Of a stretch of 64,000 nt of DNA, positions 34,560-45,818 are shown one piece after another. Where the stretch lies: NCBI RefSeq assembly GCF_001718695.1, contig NZ_CP013420.1:434001-498000 (forward strand). Reading direction: 5' to 3'. This DNA is from Burkholderia ubonensis. Lineage in GTDB: Bacteria; Pseudomonadota; Gammaproteobacteria; Burkholderiales; Burkholderiaceae. How positions within the stretch are numbered: position 1 is the stretch's first letter; each line of letters opens with the position of its first letter. The notes beneath the pieces were generated by a model. It was not told the origin of the DNA, ran no database searches, and was given only the letters and a program-made list of their open reading frames with translations. The position numbers and the translations under genes are program-made.

Positions 34560-35780
34560 CTAGTCGCCCGGCAGCGGCGCGGGGAGTAACAAGGTCGTCG
34601 CGAATCCCGGCATGGGCGGCGTCGTCCAGCGACGCGCCCGCCCGCGGCCGAACGTCTGCACCTTGCCTGCCTGCGCGAGCGCGTCGAGCGCGCGCTGCAC
34701 GGTGCGCTGGCTCGCGCCGAGCGCGAGGGCCAGCGCGGAGCTCGACCACGCTTCGCCGTCGGCGAGGAGGGCGAGCACTGCCGCATGCTTCTCGTCGACC
34801 GGGCGCGCGAGCACGACGACCTCGCGCGCGCCGTGCGGCTCGAGCGCGAAGCCGCGCGCGGTCGCGGTCACGTCCGCGAGCGGCTGGAGCATCGCGCGCA
34901 GCCGGCCGATCTCGACGCGCAGGCGCGCGCGATGCGATTCGTCCGCGTGCCGTGCGCGAAACGCGTGGGCGATGAGCGCGTCCCTCGGCACGTCCGCCGG
35001 CCACGCCTCGCCGAGCGCACGCGCCAGCGCGAACAGCACCGGCCGCCGCGCGAGCGGGATCGTCGTGCGCGCGGCGCGCACGACATGGCGGCACGCATCC
35101 ACGACGACGGCGTCCGACGCCAGCAGCGCTTCTACATCGTCGAGCAGCAGGAGCCGCGCACCGCCGGGCGCGATCCGGCGGGCGGCCGGCGCGTCGAGGA
35201 TGCCGCGCGCGCAGTCGATCTCGGCCGTCAGCGCGGCAATCCCGGCGTCTTGCGCGGCCTGGCGTGCGCGGGCGAGGGCCGCGCGCGCGGCGCCGGGCCG
35301 CACGCGCCGCATCGCGATGCCCGCGGCGACGAGCTCGTGCACGGCGCGCGACGCCGCCGGCAGCGGCGCCGGATCGAGGCCGGCAAGCGTGCGCTCGGCG
35401 TCGTCGAGGCGCCCGATCAGCAGCAGCCGGCGCACTTCGAGGTGGCGTGCGTGGGCCGCATTGACGTGATCGCCGTGCGCTTCGAGCGTGGTGCGCGCGG
35501 CGTCGAGCGCACGGGCCGGCCAGCCGAGGTCGCGCGACGCGAGCGCGATCTCGGCTTGCGCGACGACGCAGCGCGCGCGGGCCACGGTCTCCTTCGGGCC
35601 GAACGCGCGCGCCGCGCTGCGCACGAGCGCCTTCGCGCGCTCGAAGTCGCCGAGTTGCGCCATCGCGATGCCGCGCAGCGCGAGCGCGGGCGCGTCGTCG
35701 CGCAGCGCGACCCGGTTCAGCGCGCCGAGCGGGTCACCCGCGGCGAGCGCGCGGGCTGCAGCCGTAATCAGCGAATCCAT
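34560..35780 (-). CDS. Helix-turn-helix protein with a TPR-like N-terminal region, probable regulator
   Basis: 406 residues. The first ~250 are helical Ala/Arg-rich repeats resembling TPR (LGDFERAKALVRSAARAFG, GRLDDAERTLAGLDP). The C-terminal ~80 residues carry a winged helix-turn-helix (SSSALALALGASQRTVQRALDALAQAGKVQTFG, cut here into its two helices SALALALGAS and RTVQRALDAL). A regulator is likely; its target is unknown. Its stop is one base from a possible start of the beta-propeller gene, so the two are probably one unit. It is not a standard family member I can name. Confidence 0.72.
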   Translation of the reverse strand: MDSLITAAARALAAGDPLGALNRVALRDDAPALALRGIAMAQLGDFERAKALVRSAARAFGPKETVARARCVVAQAEIALASRDLGWPARALDAARTTLEAHGDHVNAAHARHLEVRRLLLIGRLDDAERTLAGLDPAPLPAASRAVHELVAAGIAMRRVRPGAARAALARARQAAQDAGIAALTAEIDCARGILDAPAARRIAPGGARLLLLDDVEALLASDAVVVDACRHVVRAARTTIPLARRPVLFALARALGEAWPADVPRDALIAHAFRARHADESHRARLRVEIGRLRAMLQPLADVTATARGFALEPHGAREVVVLARPVDEKHAAVLALLADGEAWSSSALALALGASQRTVQRALDALAQAGKVQTFGRGRARRWTTPPMPGFATTLLLPAPLPGD

Positions 35781-36040
35781 CCGAATCCCGACACACTTGT
35801 CACTCCCGCCGTTCGTGGCCCGGCACTAATCTAGCACCACACCCCCGCGCGCGGCGCGGGTCGTCGGGGTGCGGTCGTCGGGCCGGCGCGTCGGGGATCG
35901 CACGCGCGGCCGGGCTGGCGTGAGGGCGCGCGAACGGACACGCCGGCGCCCAAAACGAAACCGGATCGAAAACGACTCGAACGGGGATGCGAACGATTCG
36001 GGGCCCCAACCGCCGGAAAACGGCTAAGCCTTTGTTCGTG

Positions 36041-37558
<1,518 letters not shown>

Positions 37559-37564
37559 GCGCCG

Positions 37565-38170
37565 ATGAAACCGTTGCTGCGAGCCGTGCTGGTCGTCGAT
37601 GCCGTGCTGCTGGCGGCGTTCGGCCTGCTGTTCGTGCTGACGCCCTGGCATGCGCTGTTCAACGCGCTGCAGCTTGCGAACGTCGAGCCGGCGATGCTTG
37701 GCCAGGCGTTCGGCATCGCGCTGCTCGGCCTCGCGTGGCTCGCGGCGCACGCGGCGGTCAACGGCGACCTGACGGCGCCGGTCGCGCGCGCGGTCGGCCA
37801 CGTGAACTGGCTGACCGGCATGCTGACGATCGTGTGGGCGATCGGCTCGCACGGTCCGGCGCTGGCGGCGGCCGGCCAGCTGCTGTCCGCGGCGGCCGGC
37901 GTCGTGCTGTTCGTGCTCGGCCTCGGCGGCGTGCGGCTGGCTTCGGCGGTGCGGCGGCGCGAGCGGGCGCAGGCGCTCGAAGGCCGTGCCGCGCAGCGGC
38001 CGGCCGAGCCGGCGGCGGTGTCGCCGCAGCGGGCCGAGCCGGTCGTCGCCCGTCCGGCGGCCACGTCCGCCGCAGCTTCGTCCACCGCAGCGCCGTCCGG
38101 TGCGCCTGCCGCGTCCGGCAAGGCGTCAAGCGACGTCGCGCTGGACGAGCGCCCGCCGATGCAGGAATGA
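37565..38170 (+). CDS. Hypothetical four-helix membrane protein between guaB and guaA
   Basis: 201 residues. Four hydrophobic segments (about 5-25, 43-62, 78-95, 100-120) are followed by a 75-residue cytoplasmic-looking tail rich in Ala, Pro, Ser and Arg (from about 125) with no predicted fold. It starts 6 nt after the guaB stop, so it is translated from the guaB message. I do not recognise the family, and nothing visible links it chemically to GMP synthesis. Confidence 0.75.
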   Translation: MKPLLRAVLVVDAVLLAAFGLLFVLTPWHALFNALQLANVEPAMLGQAFGIALLGLAWLAAHAAVNGDLTAPVARAVGHVNWLTGMLTIVWAIGSHGPALAAAGQLLSAAAGVVLFVLGLGGVRLASAVRRRERAQALEGRAAQRPAEPAAVSPQRAEPVVARPAATSAAASSTAAPSGAPAASGKASSDVALDERPPMQE

Positions 38171-38280
38171 CCGGCCGTGCGTCGCGCGCCCGTTTCGCCC
38201 GACGCCGCCGCCCATGCTTTTGACGCAGCGCGCGATGCGCTGCTTTTCTTATCCGTTTGTTCTTCATCCCGTCCGCAGCC

Positions 38281-39900
38281 ATGCACGACAAAATCCTGAT
38301 TCTCGACTTCGGTTCGCAAGTCACCCAACTGATCGCGCGGCGCGTGCGCGAATCGCACGTCTATTGCGAGATTCACCCGAACGACGTGTCCGACGACTTC
38401 GTCCGCGAGTTCGCGCCGAAGGCCGTGATCCTGTCGGGCAGCCATGCGAGCACGTACGAAGACCATCAGCTGCGCGCGCCGCAGGCCGTGTGGGATCTCG
38501 GCGTGCCGGTGCTCGGCATCTGCTACGGCATGCAGACGATGGCCGTGCAGCTCGGCGGCAAGGTCGAGTGGAGCGACCAACGCGAATTCGGCTATGCGGA
38601 AATGCGCGCGCACGGCCATACGCGCCTGCTCGACGGCATCGAGGATTTCACGACGGCCGAAGGCCACGGCATGCTGAAGGTCTGGATGAGCCACGGCGAC
38701 AAGGTTACCGAGCTGCCGCCGGGCTTCAAGCTGATGGCGTCGACGCCGAGCTGCCCGATCGCCGGCATGGCCGACGAGGCGCGCGGCTACTACGCGGTGC
38801 AGTTCCACCCGGAAGTCACGCACACCGTGAAGGGCCGCCAGATGCTCGAGCGCTTCGTGCTCGACATCGCCGGCGCGAAGCCGGACTGGATCATGCGCGA
38901 TCACATCGAGGAAGCCGTGGCGCGCATCCGTGAGCAGGTCGGCGACGAGGAAGTGATCCTCGGCCTGTCGGGCGGCGTCGATTCGAGTGTCGCGGCCGCG
39001 CTGATCCATCGCGCGATCGGCGACCAGCTCACCTGCGTGTTCGTCGACCACGGCCTGCTGCGCCTGAACGAAGGCCGGATGGTGCTCGACATGTTCGAGG
39101 GCCGCCTGCATGCGAAGGTCGTGCACGTCGACGCATCGGAGCAGTTCCTCGGCCATCTGGCCGGCGTGACCGATCCGGAAGCCAAGCGCAAGATCATCGG
39201 CCGCGAGTTCGTCGAGGTGTTCCAGGCCGAGGCGAAGAAGCTGTCGAAGGCGAAGTGGCTCGCGCAGGGCACGATCTATCCGGACGTGGTCGAATCGGGC
39301 GGCACGAAGACGAAGAAGGCGACGACGATCAAGAGTCACCACAACGTCGGCGGCCTGCCGGAGACGCTCGGCCTGAAGCTGCTCGAGCCGCTGCGCGACC
39401 TGTTCAAGGACGAGGTGCGCGAGCTGGGCGTCGCGCTCGGCCTGCCGCCGGAAATGGTGTATCGCCATCCGTTCCCGGGCCCGGGCCTCGGCGTGCGGAT
39501 TCTCGGCGAGGTGAAGCGCGAGTACGCGGACCTGCTGCGCCGCGCGGACGCGATCTTCATCGAGGAGCTGCGCAACACGGCCGCGACCGCGCAGGATGCG
39601 GCGGCGGGCCTGTGCGGCGAAGCCGACGTCGGCAAGAGCTGGTACGACCTCACGAGCCAGGCGTTCGCGGTGTTCCTGCCGGTGAAGTCGGTCGGCGTGA
39701 TGGGCGACGGCCGCACGTACGACTACGTGACGTCGCTGCGCGCGGTGCAGACGACGGACTTCATGACCGCGCACTGGGCGCACCTGCCGTACGCGCTGCT
39801 CGGCCGCGCGTCGAACCGGATCATCAACGAGGTGCGCGGGATCAACCGGGTCGTGTATGACATCTCGGGGAAGCCGCCGGCGACGATCGAGTGGGAGTGA
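38281..39900 (+). CDS. guaA: GMP synthase (glutamine-hydrolysing)
   Basis: 539 residues. It aminates XMP to GMP using glutamine and ATP. A class I glutamine amidotransferase domain (Cys in [10 protein letters not shown], about residue 82; His/Glu in QFHPEVTHT) is followed by the PP-loop ATPase ([14 protein letters not shown], about 229-242) and the dimerisation domain ending KPPATIEWE. The ATG at 38281 gives [13 protein letters not shown]. It works directly after guaB. Confidence 0.98.
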   Translation: MHDKILILDFGSQVTQLIARRVRESHVYCEIHPNDVSDDFVREFAPKAVILSGSHASTYEDHQLRAPQAVWDLGVPVLGICYGMQTMAVQLGGKVEWSDQREFGYAEMRAHGHTRLLDGIEDFTTAEGHGMLKVWMSHGDKVTELPPGFKLMASTPSCPIAGMADEARGYYAVQFHPEVTHTVKGRQMLERFVLDIAGAKPDWIMRDHIEEAVARIREQVGDEEVILGLSGGVDSSVAAALIHRAIGDQLTCVFVDHGLLRLNEGRMVLDMFEGRLHAKVVHVDASEQFLGHLAGVTDPEAKRKIIGREFVEVFQAEAKKLSKAKWLAQGTIYPDVVESGGTKTKKATTIKSHHNVGGLPETLGLKLLEPLRDLFKDEVRELGVALGLPPEMVYRHPFPGPGLGVRILGEVKREYADLLRRADAIFIEELRNTAATAQDAAAGLCGEADVGKSWYDLTSQAFAVFLPVKSVGVMGDGRTYDYVTSLRAVQTTDFMTAHWAHLPYALLGRASNRIINEVRGINRVVYDISGKPPATIEWE

Positions 39901-39953
39901 TGCGGCGCCGGGGTGCGCCCCGGTAGCGGATCGCGGCATCGGAGGATGCGAGC

Positions 39954-39984
39954 GCCCGGCAGGGAAGCCTGCCGGGCTTTTTTT
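39954..39984 (+). terminator. Intrinsic terminator after guaA
   Basis: Perfect 10-bp stem GCCCGGCAGG / CCTGCCGGGC (39954-39963 with 39968-39977), GAAG tetraloop, and seven T's. Confidence 0.9.
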
Positions 39985-40199
39985 CGTGCCGGGCGCCGCG
40001 TACCACGACATACCCACTCCGAACCAGCCAAACCCCCGCCCAGCCCGCCGCGGCGCAGCACAGCCCCAAGTCGCCCCGATCTTCACACATGCGCGCCGAT
40101 TCGGCCCCTAAAAAGACAATATCGAGCAGGTCTTCGAAGGGCCTGTCATACGCGCGTCACCCTGCTAGAATTCGGCTGCCGCATTGTTTCGATTGACCA

Positions 40200-41191
<992 letters not shown>

Positions 41192-41245
41192 ACCCGGCGC
41201 GGTTCGGGCCCTCTAAGCTGGTTTGATCACCGACACGTCCTGCCC

Positions 41246-42184
41246 ATGTCCGCTTCGTCCACTGCATCCTATTCGATTCGCCTGCTGGCGCCGTCCGGCT
41301 ATCCGCACGATCCCGACGCGATCAATCGCGCGCTGGAGCGCCTGAGTAATGCGAAGCACCGCATCGAGAACATCGAGGCGACGCAGCGGCGCTACCAGCG
41401 TTTCGGCGGCACCGACGGCGAACGGGCGGGGGACCTGAACCGGCTCGCCGATCCCGCGCGGCCGCTGCCCGACATCGGGCTCGCGGTGCGCGGTGGCTAC
41501 GGCGCCGCGCGGATCCTGCACGGGCTCGACTATCGCGGGCTCGAACGCCGGCTGCACGACCAGCCGATCGCGCTGGTCGGCCACAGCGACTTCACCGCGA
41601 TCCAGCTCGCGCTGTACGCAAAGGCACGGATCAAGACGTTCGGCGGCCCGATGCTGTCGGCCGACTTCGGCGCGCAGACGTCCAGTGACTTCACGATGGG
41701 CCATTTCTGGCGGACGATCACGCAGCCGTCCGCGACGATCGTGGCCGATGCGCCGCAGGCGCAGAGCGTCAACGTGTCCGGCACGCTGTGGGGCGGCAAC
41801 CTCGCGATCCTCACGTCGCTCGTCGGCACGCCGTACATGCCCGACATCGAGGGCGGCATTCTGTTCATCGAGGACGTCAACGAGCAGCCGTTCCGCATCG
41901 AGCGGATGATCTACCAGCTGCACCTGTCGGGGCTGCTCGCGCGCCAGCAGGCGCTCGTGCTCGGCCAGTTCACCGGCGCGCGGCCGTTCGAATACGACAA
42001 CGGCTATGACATGCAGGCGATGATCGAGCAGGTGCGCGCGGTGATCGGCATTCCGGTCATCACGGGGCTGCAGTTCGGTCATGTGCCGGACCTGGTGACG
42101 CTGCCGTTCGGCGCACACGCGCAGCTCGTCGCGAACGCGCACGGCTTCCGGCTCACGCTGTCGGACTATCCGCATCTCGGCTGA
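41246..42184 (+). CDS. ldcA: Muramoyltetrapeptide (LD-)carboxypeptidase
   Basis: 312 residues, peptidase family S66. It removes the terminal D-Ala from tetrapeptides in murein recycling. The nucleophile Ser is in ALVGHSDFTAI (about residue 113). The Glu and His of the triad lie in LFIEDVNEQPFRIERM and GLQFGHVPDLVTLPFG. RGGYGAARIL is also typical. It lies 55 nt after tadA. Confidence 0.94.
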   Translation: MSASSTASYSIRLLAPSGYPHDPDAINRALERLSNAKHRIENIEATQRRYQRFGGTDGERAGDLNRLADPARPLPDIGLAVRGGYGAARILHGLDYRGLERRLHDQPIALVGHSDFTAIQLALYAKARIKTFGGPMLSADFGAQTSSDFTMGHFWRTITQPSATIVADAPQAQSVNVSGTLWGGNLAILTSLVGTPYMPDIEGGILFIEDVNEQPFRIERMIYQLHLSGLLARQQALVLGQFTGARPFEYDNGYDMQAMIEQVRAVIGIPVITGLQFGHVPDLVTLPFGAHAQLVANAHGFRLTLSDYPHLG

Positions 42185-42202
42185 TGCCGGGACGCACGAT
42201 CG

Positions 42203-42226
42203 AAAGGGCGGGTCTTCCGCCTTTTT
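42203..42226 (+). terminator. Probable terminator after ldcA
   Basis: AAAGGGCGG / CCGCCTTT with one bulged base (42203-42211 with 42217-42224), followed by T's. Weaker than the other terminators here. Confidence 0.55.
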
Positions 42227-42301
42227 CTTTATGTCGTCGCGCAACTAACGGTCAAGTATTCGAGCCTCGCGCAACATGGTGCCGCTTCTGTCGTGCACCA
42301 C

Positions 42302-42315
42302 TTTTGTCAACAAAA
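42302..42315 (+). promoter_or_regulatory. Operator-like palindrome, distal copy, upstream of the GntR gene
   Basis: TTTTGT-CA-ACAAAA is a perfect palindrome around a 2-nt spacer. Its 10-bp core TTGTCAACAA is the exact reverse complement of the core of the proximal site at 42447-42456. GntR/FCD regulators commonly bind short palindromes of this kind. Confidence 0.45.
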
Positions 42316-42445
42316 AATCTGGCGCCAATACGGGCAAGGATCGCTGCCGGTGGGCGATTCAGGCTTATCCTGCATGGATTTGATGCGTGTTGCACCATGC
42401 CGGTTCGCCGCGATGCGCACCGATTGTGCAAAATCGATGAAAAGA

Positions 42446-42457
42446 ATTGTTGACAAT
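42446..42457 (+). promoter_or_regulatory. Operator-like palindrome overlapping the -35 of the GntR gene
   Basis: ATTGT-TG-ACAAT is a perfect palindrome and contains the TTGACA -35 element (42450-42455). A protein bound here would block the promoter, suggesting autoregulation. Confidence 0.5.
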
Positions 42458-42477
42458 CTTTATGTCCGTTCTACGAT
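42450..42477 (+). promoter_or_regulatory. Sigma-70 promoter of the GntR gene
   Basis: A perfect TTGACA (42450-42455) and TACGAT (42472-42477) are 16 bp apart. The expected transcript start is only about 10 nt before the ATG at 42493. Confidence 0.6.
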
Positions 42478-42492
42478 GAGGACCATCAGACG

Positions 42493-43197
42493 ATGCAGAT
42501 CATGAACGAGCCCGAATCCGTCCCGTCCGGCGCGCCCGGGCCCGAAGCGATCGCCGAGCGTATCCGGACGGCGATCCTCGAGCATCGGCTCGCGCCCGGC
42601 GCGAAGCTGACCGAGGCGCAGCTGTGCGACGTGTTCGGCGTCAAGCGCGGGACGATCCGCCAGGCGCTCGCGCTGCTCGCGACCGACCGGCTGGTCGACC
42701 TGGAGCCGAATCGCGGCGCGTTCGTTGCGAGCCCGACGCTGCAGGACGTGCACGAGGTGTTCGAGATGCGCCGGATCATCGAGCTGGCGGTGGTCGAACG
42801 GCTCGCGAACGGGCCGGGCGCGAAACGCCTGAAGGGCGTCGCGGCGCTGATCGACAAGGAGCGCAAGGCGTTCGAGCGGCGCGACTTCCCGGCGTGGATC
42901 CGCCTGTCGGGGGAGTTCCATACGGCGCTCGCCGCGCTGATGGGCAATGCGACGCTCAGCGCGTGCCTCGACGGCCTCGTCGCGCGCTCGACGCTGATGT
43001 CGGCGCTGTACGAATCGCACGGGCGCAGCCCGTGTTCGTTTGACGACCACGGCGAGATTCTGGTCGCGCTGGAGGCAGGGGACGCGAAGCGCGCGGCGGA
43101 GCTGATGGCGCACCACCTGCAGCACGTCGAGTTGAGAATGCTGGACCGGCCCGCAACCGGGGCGGTCGATTTGCGCGAAGTGTTCGGCGGCGCCTGA
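42493..43197 (+). CDS. GntR-family regulator, FCD (FadR) subfamily
   Basis: 234 residues. An N-terminal winged helix-turn-helix (about 17-80; AIAERIRTAILEHRLAPGAK, then FGVKRGTIRQALALL) is followed by an all-helical FCD ligand-binding domain (about 85-220). By position it is the likely regulator of the purine/allantoin genes that follow; Klebsiella has a comparable GntR regulator (HpxS) beside its allantoin racemase and allantoinase. An ATG at 42502 is an alternative start. The promoter carries an operator-like palindrome. Confidence 0.88.
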   Translation: MQIMNEPESVPSGAPGPEAIAERIRTAILEHRLAPGAKLTEAQLCDVFGVKRGTIRQALALLATDRLVDLEPNRGAFVASPTLQDVHEVFEMRRIIELAVVERLANGPGAKRLKGVAALIDKERKAFERRDFPAWIRLSGEFHTALAALMGNATLSACLDGLVARSTLMSALYESHGRSPCSFDDHGEILVALEAGDAKRAAELMAHHLQHVELRMLDRPATGAVDLREVFGGA

Positions 43198-43348
43198 GCG
43201 GCGACGCGAACCGGCCCGCGCGCCACACGACGAGAGCAATGCAGGCCGGCGGTCAGCGCCGCCGGCCGCCAGTCCGACCCCGGGACGACGGCCCGGGGCG
43301 ATTTCGACGACGATGAAGCGGCCGTGCGGCCGCGGTCAAGGAGAGGTC

Positions 43349-44833
43349 ATGGCTCAGTTCAGTGTGGCGCACGACAGCGCATATCCGGCGGAGGGCGGCG
43401 GCGAGGAGAGCGGTCCGCCATTGCCGGGCGGTTTCAGTGAACGTCTGTATAACGAAGATTTGGCACCCCTTAAGAATCAGACGTGGGGCTCGTACAACAT
43501 CTTCGCGTTCTGGATGTCGGACGTGCACAGCGTCGGCGGCTACGTGTTCGCGGGCAGCCTGTTCGCGCTCGGGCTGACGAGCTGGCAGGTGCTGATCGCG
43601 CTGATCGTCGGCATCGGCCTCGTCAACGTGCTGTGCAACCTGATCGCGCGGCCGAGCCAGCAGATCGGCGTGCCGTATCCGGTCGCGTGCCGCGCGACCT
43701 TCGGCGTGCTCGGCGCGAACGTGCCGGCCGTGATCCGCGGGCTGATCGCGATCGCGTGGTACGGGATCCAGACCTATCTCGCGTCGAGCGCGCTCGTGAT
43801 CGTCGTGCTGAAGTTCTTCCCGCAGTGGCTGCCGTATGCGGACGTGCACCGCTACGGCTTTCTCGGGCTGTCGGCGCTCGGCTGGGCGGGCTTCATGCTG
43901 CTGTGGGTGCTGCAGGCATTCGTGTTCTGGAACGGCATGGAGACGATCAAGAAGTTCATCGACTTCGCGGGCCCGGCCGTCTACGTCGTGATGTTCGTCC
44001 TCGCCGGCTACATGGTGTGGCGCGCGGGCTGGCGCAACATCGGCATCAATCTCGGCGGCGTCAGGTATCACGGCGCCGACGTGATTCCGGTGATGATCAC
44101 CGCGATCTCGCTCGTCGTGTCGTACTTCTCCGGGCCGATGCTGAATTTCGGCGACTTCTCGCGCTATTGCCGCAGCTTCGGCGACGTGAAGCGCGGCAAT
44201 TTCTGGGGGCTGCCAGTCAACTTCCTCGCGTTCTCGCTCGTCACGGTGATCACGACCGCCGCGACGCTGCCGGTGTTCGGCGAGCTGATCACCGATCCGG
44301 TCGAGACGGTCGGGCGCATCGATCATCCGACCGCGGTGATCCTCGGCGCGCTGACGTTCACGATCGCGACGATCGGCATCAACATCGTCGCGAACTTCGT
44401 GTCGCCCGCGTTCGACTTCTCGAACGTCGCGCCGCGGCTCATCAGCTGGCGCGCGGGCGGGATGCTCGCGGCGGTCGCGTCGATCTTCATCACGCCGTGG
44501 AACCTGTTCAACAACCCGGCCGTGATCCATTACACGCTCGACGTGCTCGGCGCGTTCATCGGCCCGCTGTACGGCGTGCTGATCGCCGACTTCTACCTCG
44601 TCAAGCGCGGCCGGCTCGTGCGCGACGACCTGTACACGATGTCCGAGCGCGGCGCGTACTGGTACACGGGCGGCGTCAACCGCCGCGCGCTCGCCGCGCT
44701 GCTGCCGGCCGCGCTGATCGCGATCGCCTGCGTGATGATGCCGGGCTGGCAGGGCGTCGCGAACTTCTCGTGGTTCATCGGCGCGGCGCTCGGGTTCGCG
44801 TTCTACCGACTGCTGGCGAACGGCAAGGCCTGA
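43349..44833 (+). CDS. NCS1-family nucleobase/allantoin permease
   Basis: 494 residues with about twelve hydrophobic helices. NQTWGSYNIFAFWMSDVHSV near residue 44 is the signature of NCS1 transporters (Mhp1, PucI, FurA types). Members take up uracil, cytosine, allantoin or hydantoins with Na+ or H+. The neighbouring allantoin-degradation genes favour allantoin or a purine as the substrate, which is inference. The ATG at 43349 follows AAGGAGAGG. The racemase gene begins 10 nt after its stop. Confidence 0.9.
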   Translation: MAQFSVAHDSAYPAEGGGEESGPPLPGGFSERLYNEDLAPLKNQTWGSYNIFAFWMSDVHSVGGYVFAGSLFALGLTSWQVLIALIVGIGLVNVLCNLIARPSQQIGVPYPVACRATFGVLGANVPAVIRGLIAIAWYGIQTYLASSALVIVVLKFFPQWLPYADVHRYGFLGLSALGWAGFMLLWVLQAFVFWNGMETIKKFIDFAGPAVYVVMFVLAGYMVWRAGWRNIGINLGGVRYHGADVIPVMITAISLVVSYFSGPMLNFGDFSRYCRSFGDVKRGNFWGLPVNFLAFSLVTVITTAATLPVFGELITDPVETVGRIDHPTAVILGALTFTIATIGINIVANFVSPAFDFSNVAPRLISWRAGGMLAAVASIFITPWNLFNNPAVIHYTLDVLGAFIGPLYGVLIADFYLVKRGRLVRDDLYTMSERGAYWYTGGVNRRALAALLPAALIAIACVMMPGWQGVANFSWFIGAALGFAFYRLLANGKA

Positions 44834-44843
44834 GGAGCGCGCG

Positions 44844-45650
44844 ATGAAGATCAAGCTGATCAATCCGAACACGACGCGGCGGATGACCGACGCGATGGGC
44901 CGCTGCGCGCGCGAGGTCGCGGGCGCCGGCACCGCGGTGGTGGCGGTCAGCCCGCCGCTGGGCCCGCCGTCGATCGAAGGCTATTACGACGAGGCGCTCG
45001 CGACCCCCGGGCTGCTGGCCGAGATCGCGCAGGGCGAGCGCGACGGCTTCGATGCGTACGTGATCGCGTGCTTCGGCGATCCGGGGCTGTACGCGGCGCG
45101 CGAGCTCGCGCGCGGGCCCGTGATCGGCATCGCCGAGGCGGCGATGCACGCGGCGAGCGTGCTCGCGCCCGGCTTCTCGGTCGTCACGACGCTCGCGCGC
45201 ACCTGCGGGATGGCGTGGCATCTCGCCGAGCGCTACGGGATGAAGCGGTTCTGCCGCAACGTGCGCGCGACCGACGTCGCGGTGCTCGAACTCGACCGCC
45301 CCGGCTCGGCCGCGCGCCGGATCATCGTCGACGAATGCCGGCGCGCGCTCGACGAGGATGGCGCCGACGCGATCGTGCTCGGCTGCGCGGGGATGGCCGA
45401 ATTCGCGCACGAGATCGAGCAGCAGATCGGCGCGCCAGTGGTCGAAGGCGTCACGGCGGCGGTGAAGTGGGCCGAGGCGCTCGTCGCGCTGCGGCTCGCG
45501 ACCGCGAAGCGCGGCGACTACGCCCGCCCGCTGCCGAAGCGCTATGACGGCGAATTCGCGCGCTTCAGCCCGTCCGGGGACGCGGCGGACCCGGCGCCGG
45601 GCCGGCCGGACGCCGCCGCTTTTCCGCACCCGCACATACACACCGTCTGA
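44844..45650 (+). CDS. Asp/Glu/hydantoin racemase family protein, probable allantoin racemase
   Basis: 268 residues. The opening MKIKLINPNTTRRMTDAM and the two catalytic cysteines, in VIACFGDPGL (about residue 76) and LGCAGMAEF (about 181), define the family of cofactor-independent racemases. Between an allantoin-type permease and allantoinase, the likely substrate is allantoin, as for HpxA of Klebsiella; hydantoin racemase is the alternative. The last ~35 residues are Pro/Ala/His-rich and outside the fold. Confidence 0.82.
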   Translation: MKIKLINPNTTRRMTDAMGRCAREVAGAGTAVVAVSPPLGPPSIEGYYDEALATPGLLAEIAQGERDGFDAYVIACFGDPGLYAARELARGPVIGIAEAAMHAASVLAPGFSVVTTLARTCGMAWHLAERYGMKRFCRNVRATDVAVLELDRPGSAARRIIVDECRRALDEDGADAIVLGCAGMAEFAHEIEQQIGAPVVEGVTAAVKWAEALVALRLATAKRGDYARPLPKRYDGEFARFSPSGDAADPAPGRPDAAAFPHPHIHTV

Positions 45651-45671
45651 CACGCACTATCTGCGCCGCCG

Positions 45672-45702
45672 TATGGGCGCATATGGGCGTTTTCGCTACA
45701 CT
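45672..45702 (+). promoter_or_regulatory. Possible activated promoter of puuE with tandem TATGGGCG repeats
   Basis: TATGGGCG occurs twice, at 45672-45679 and 45682-45689, exactly 10 bp apart, directly upstream of a -10-like TACACT (45697-45702). No consensus -35 is present, as expected for a promoter that needs an activator. Confidence 0.4.
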
Positions 45703-45818
45703 GGGCCATCGTTCGCATCGGCTCGCGGGGGCGCCGCGCAGCCGGTGCGAGCGCGGCGGCCCGCCGGCCGGGCCGATCGATACCCATCATTCAGCAAGCT
45801 TTCGTCGCACATCGAACC

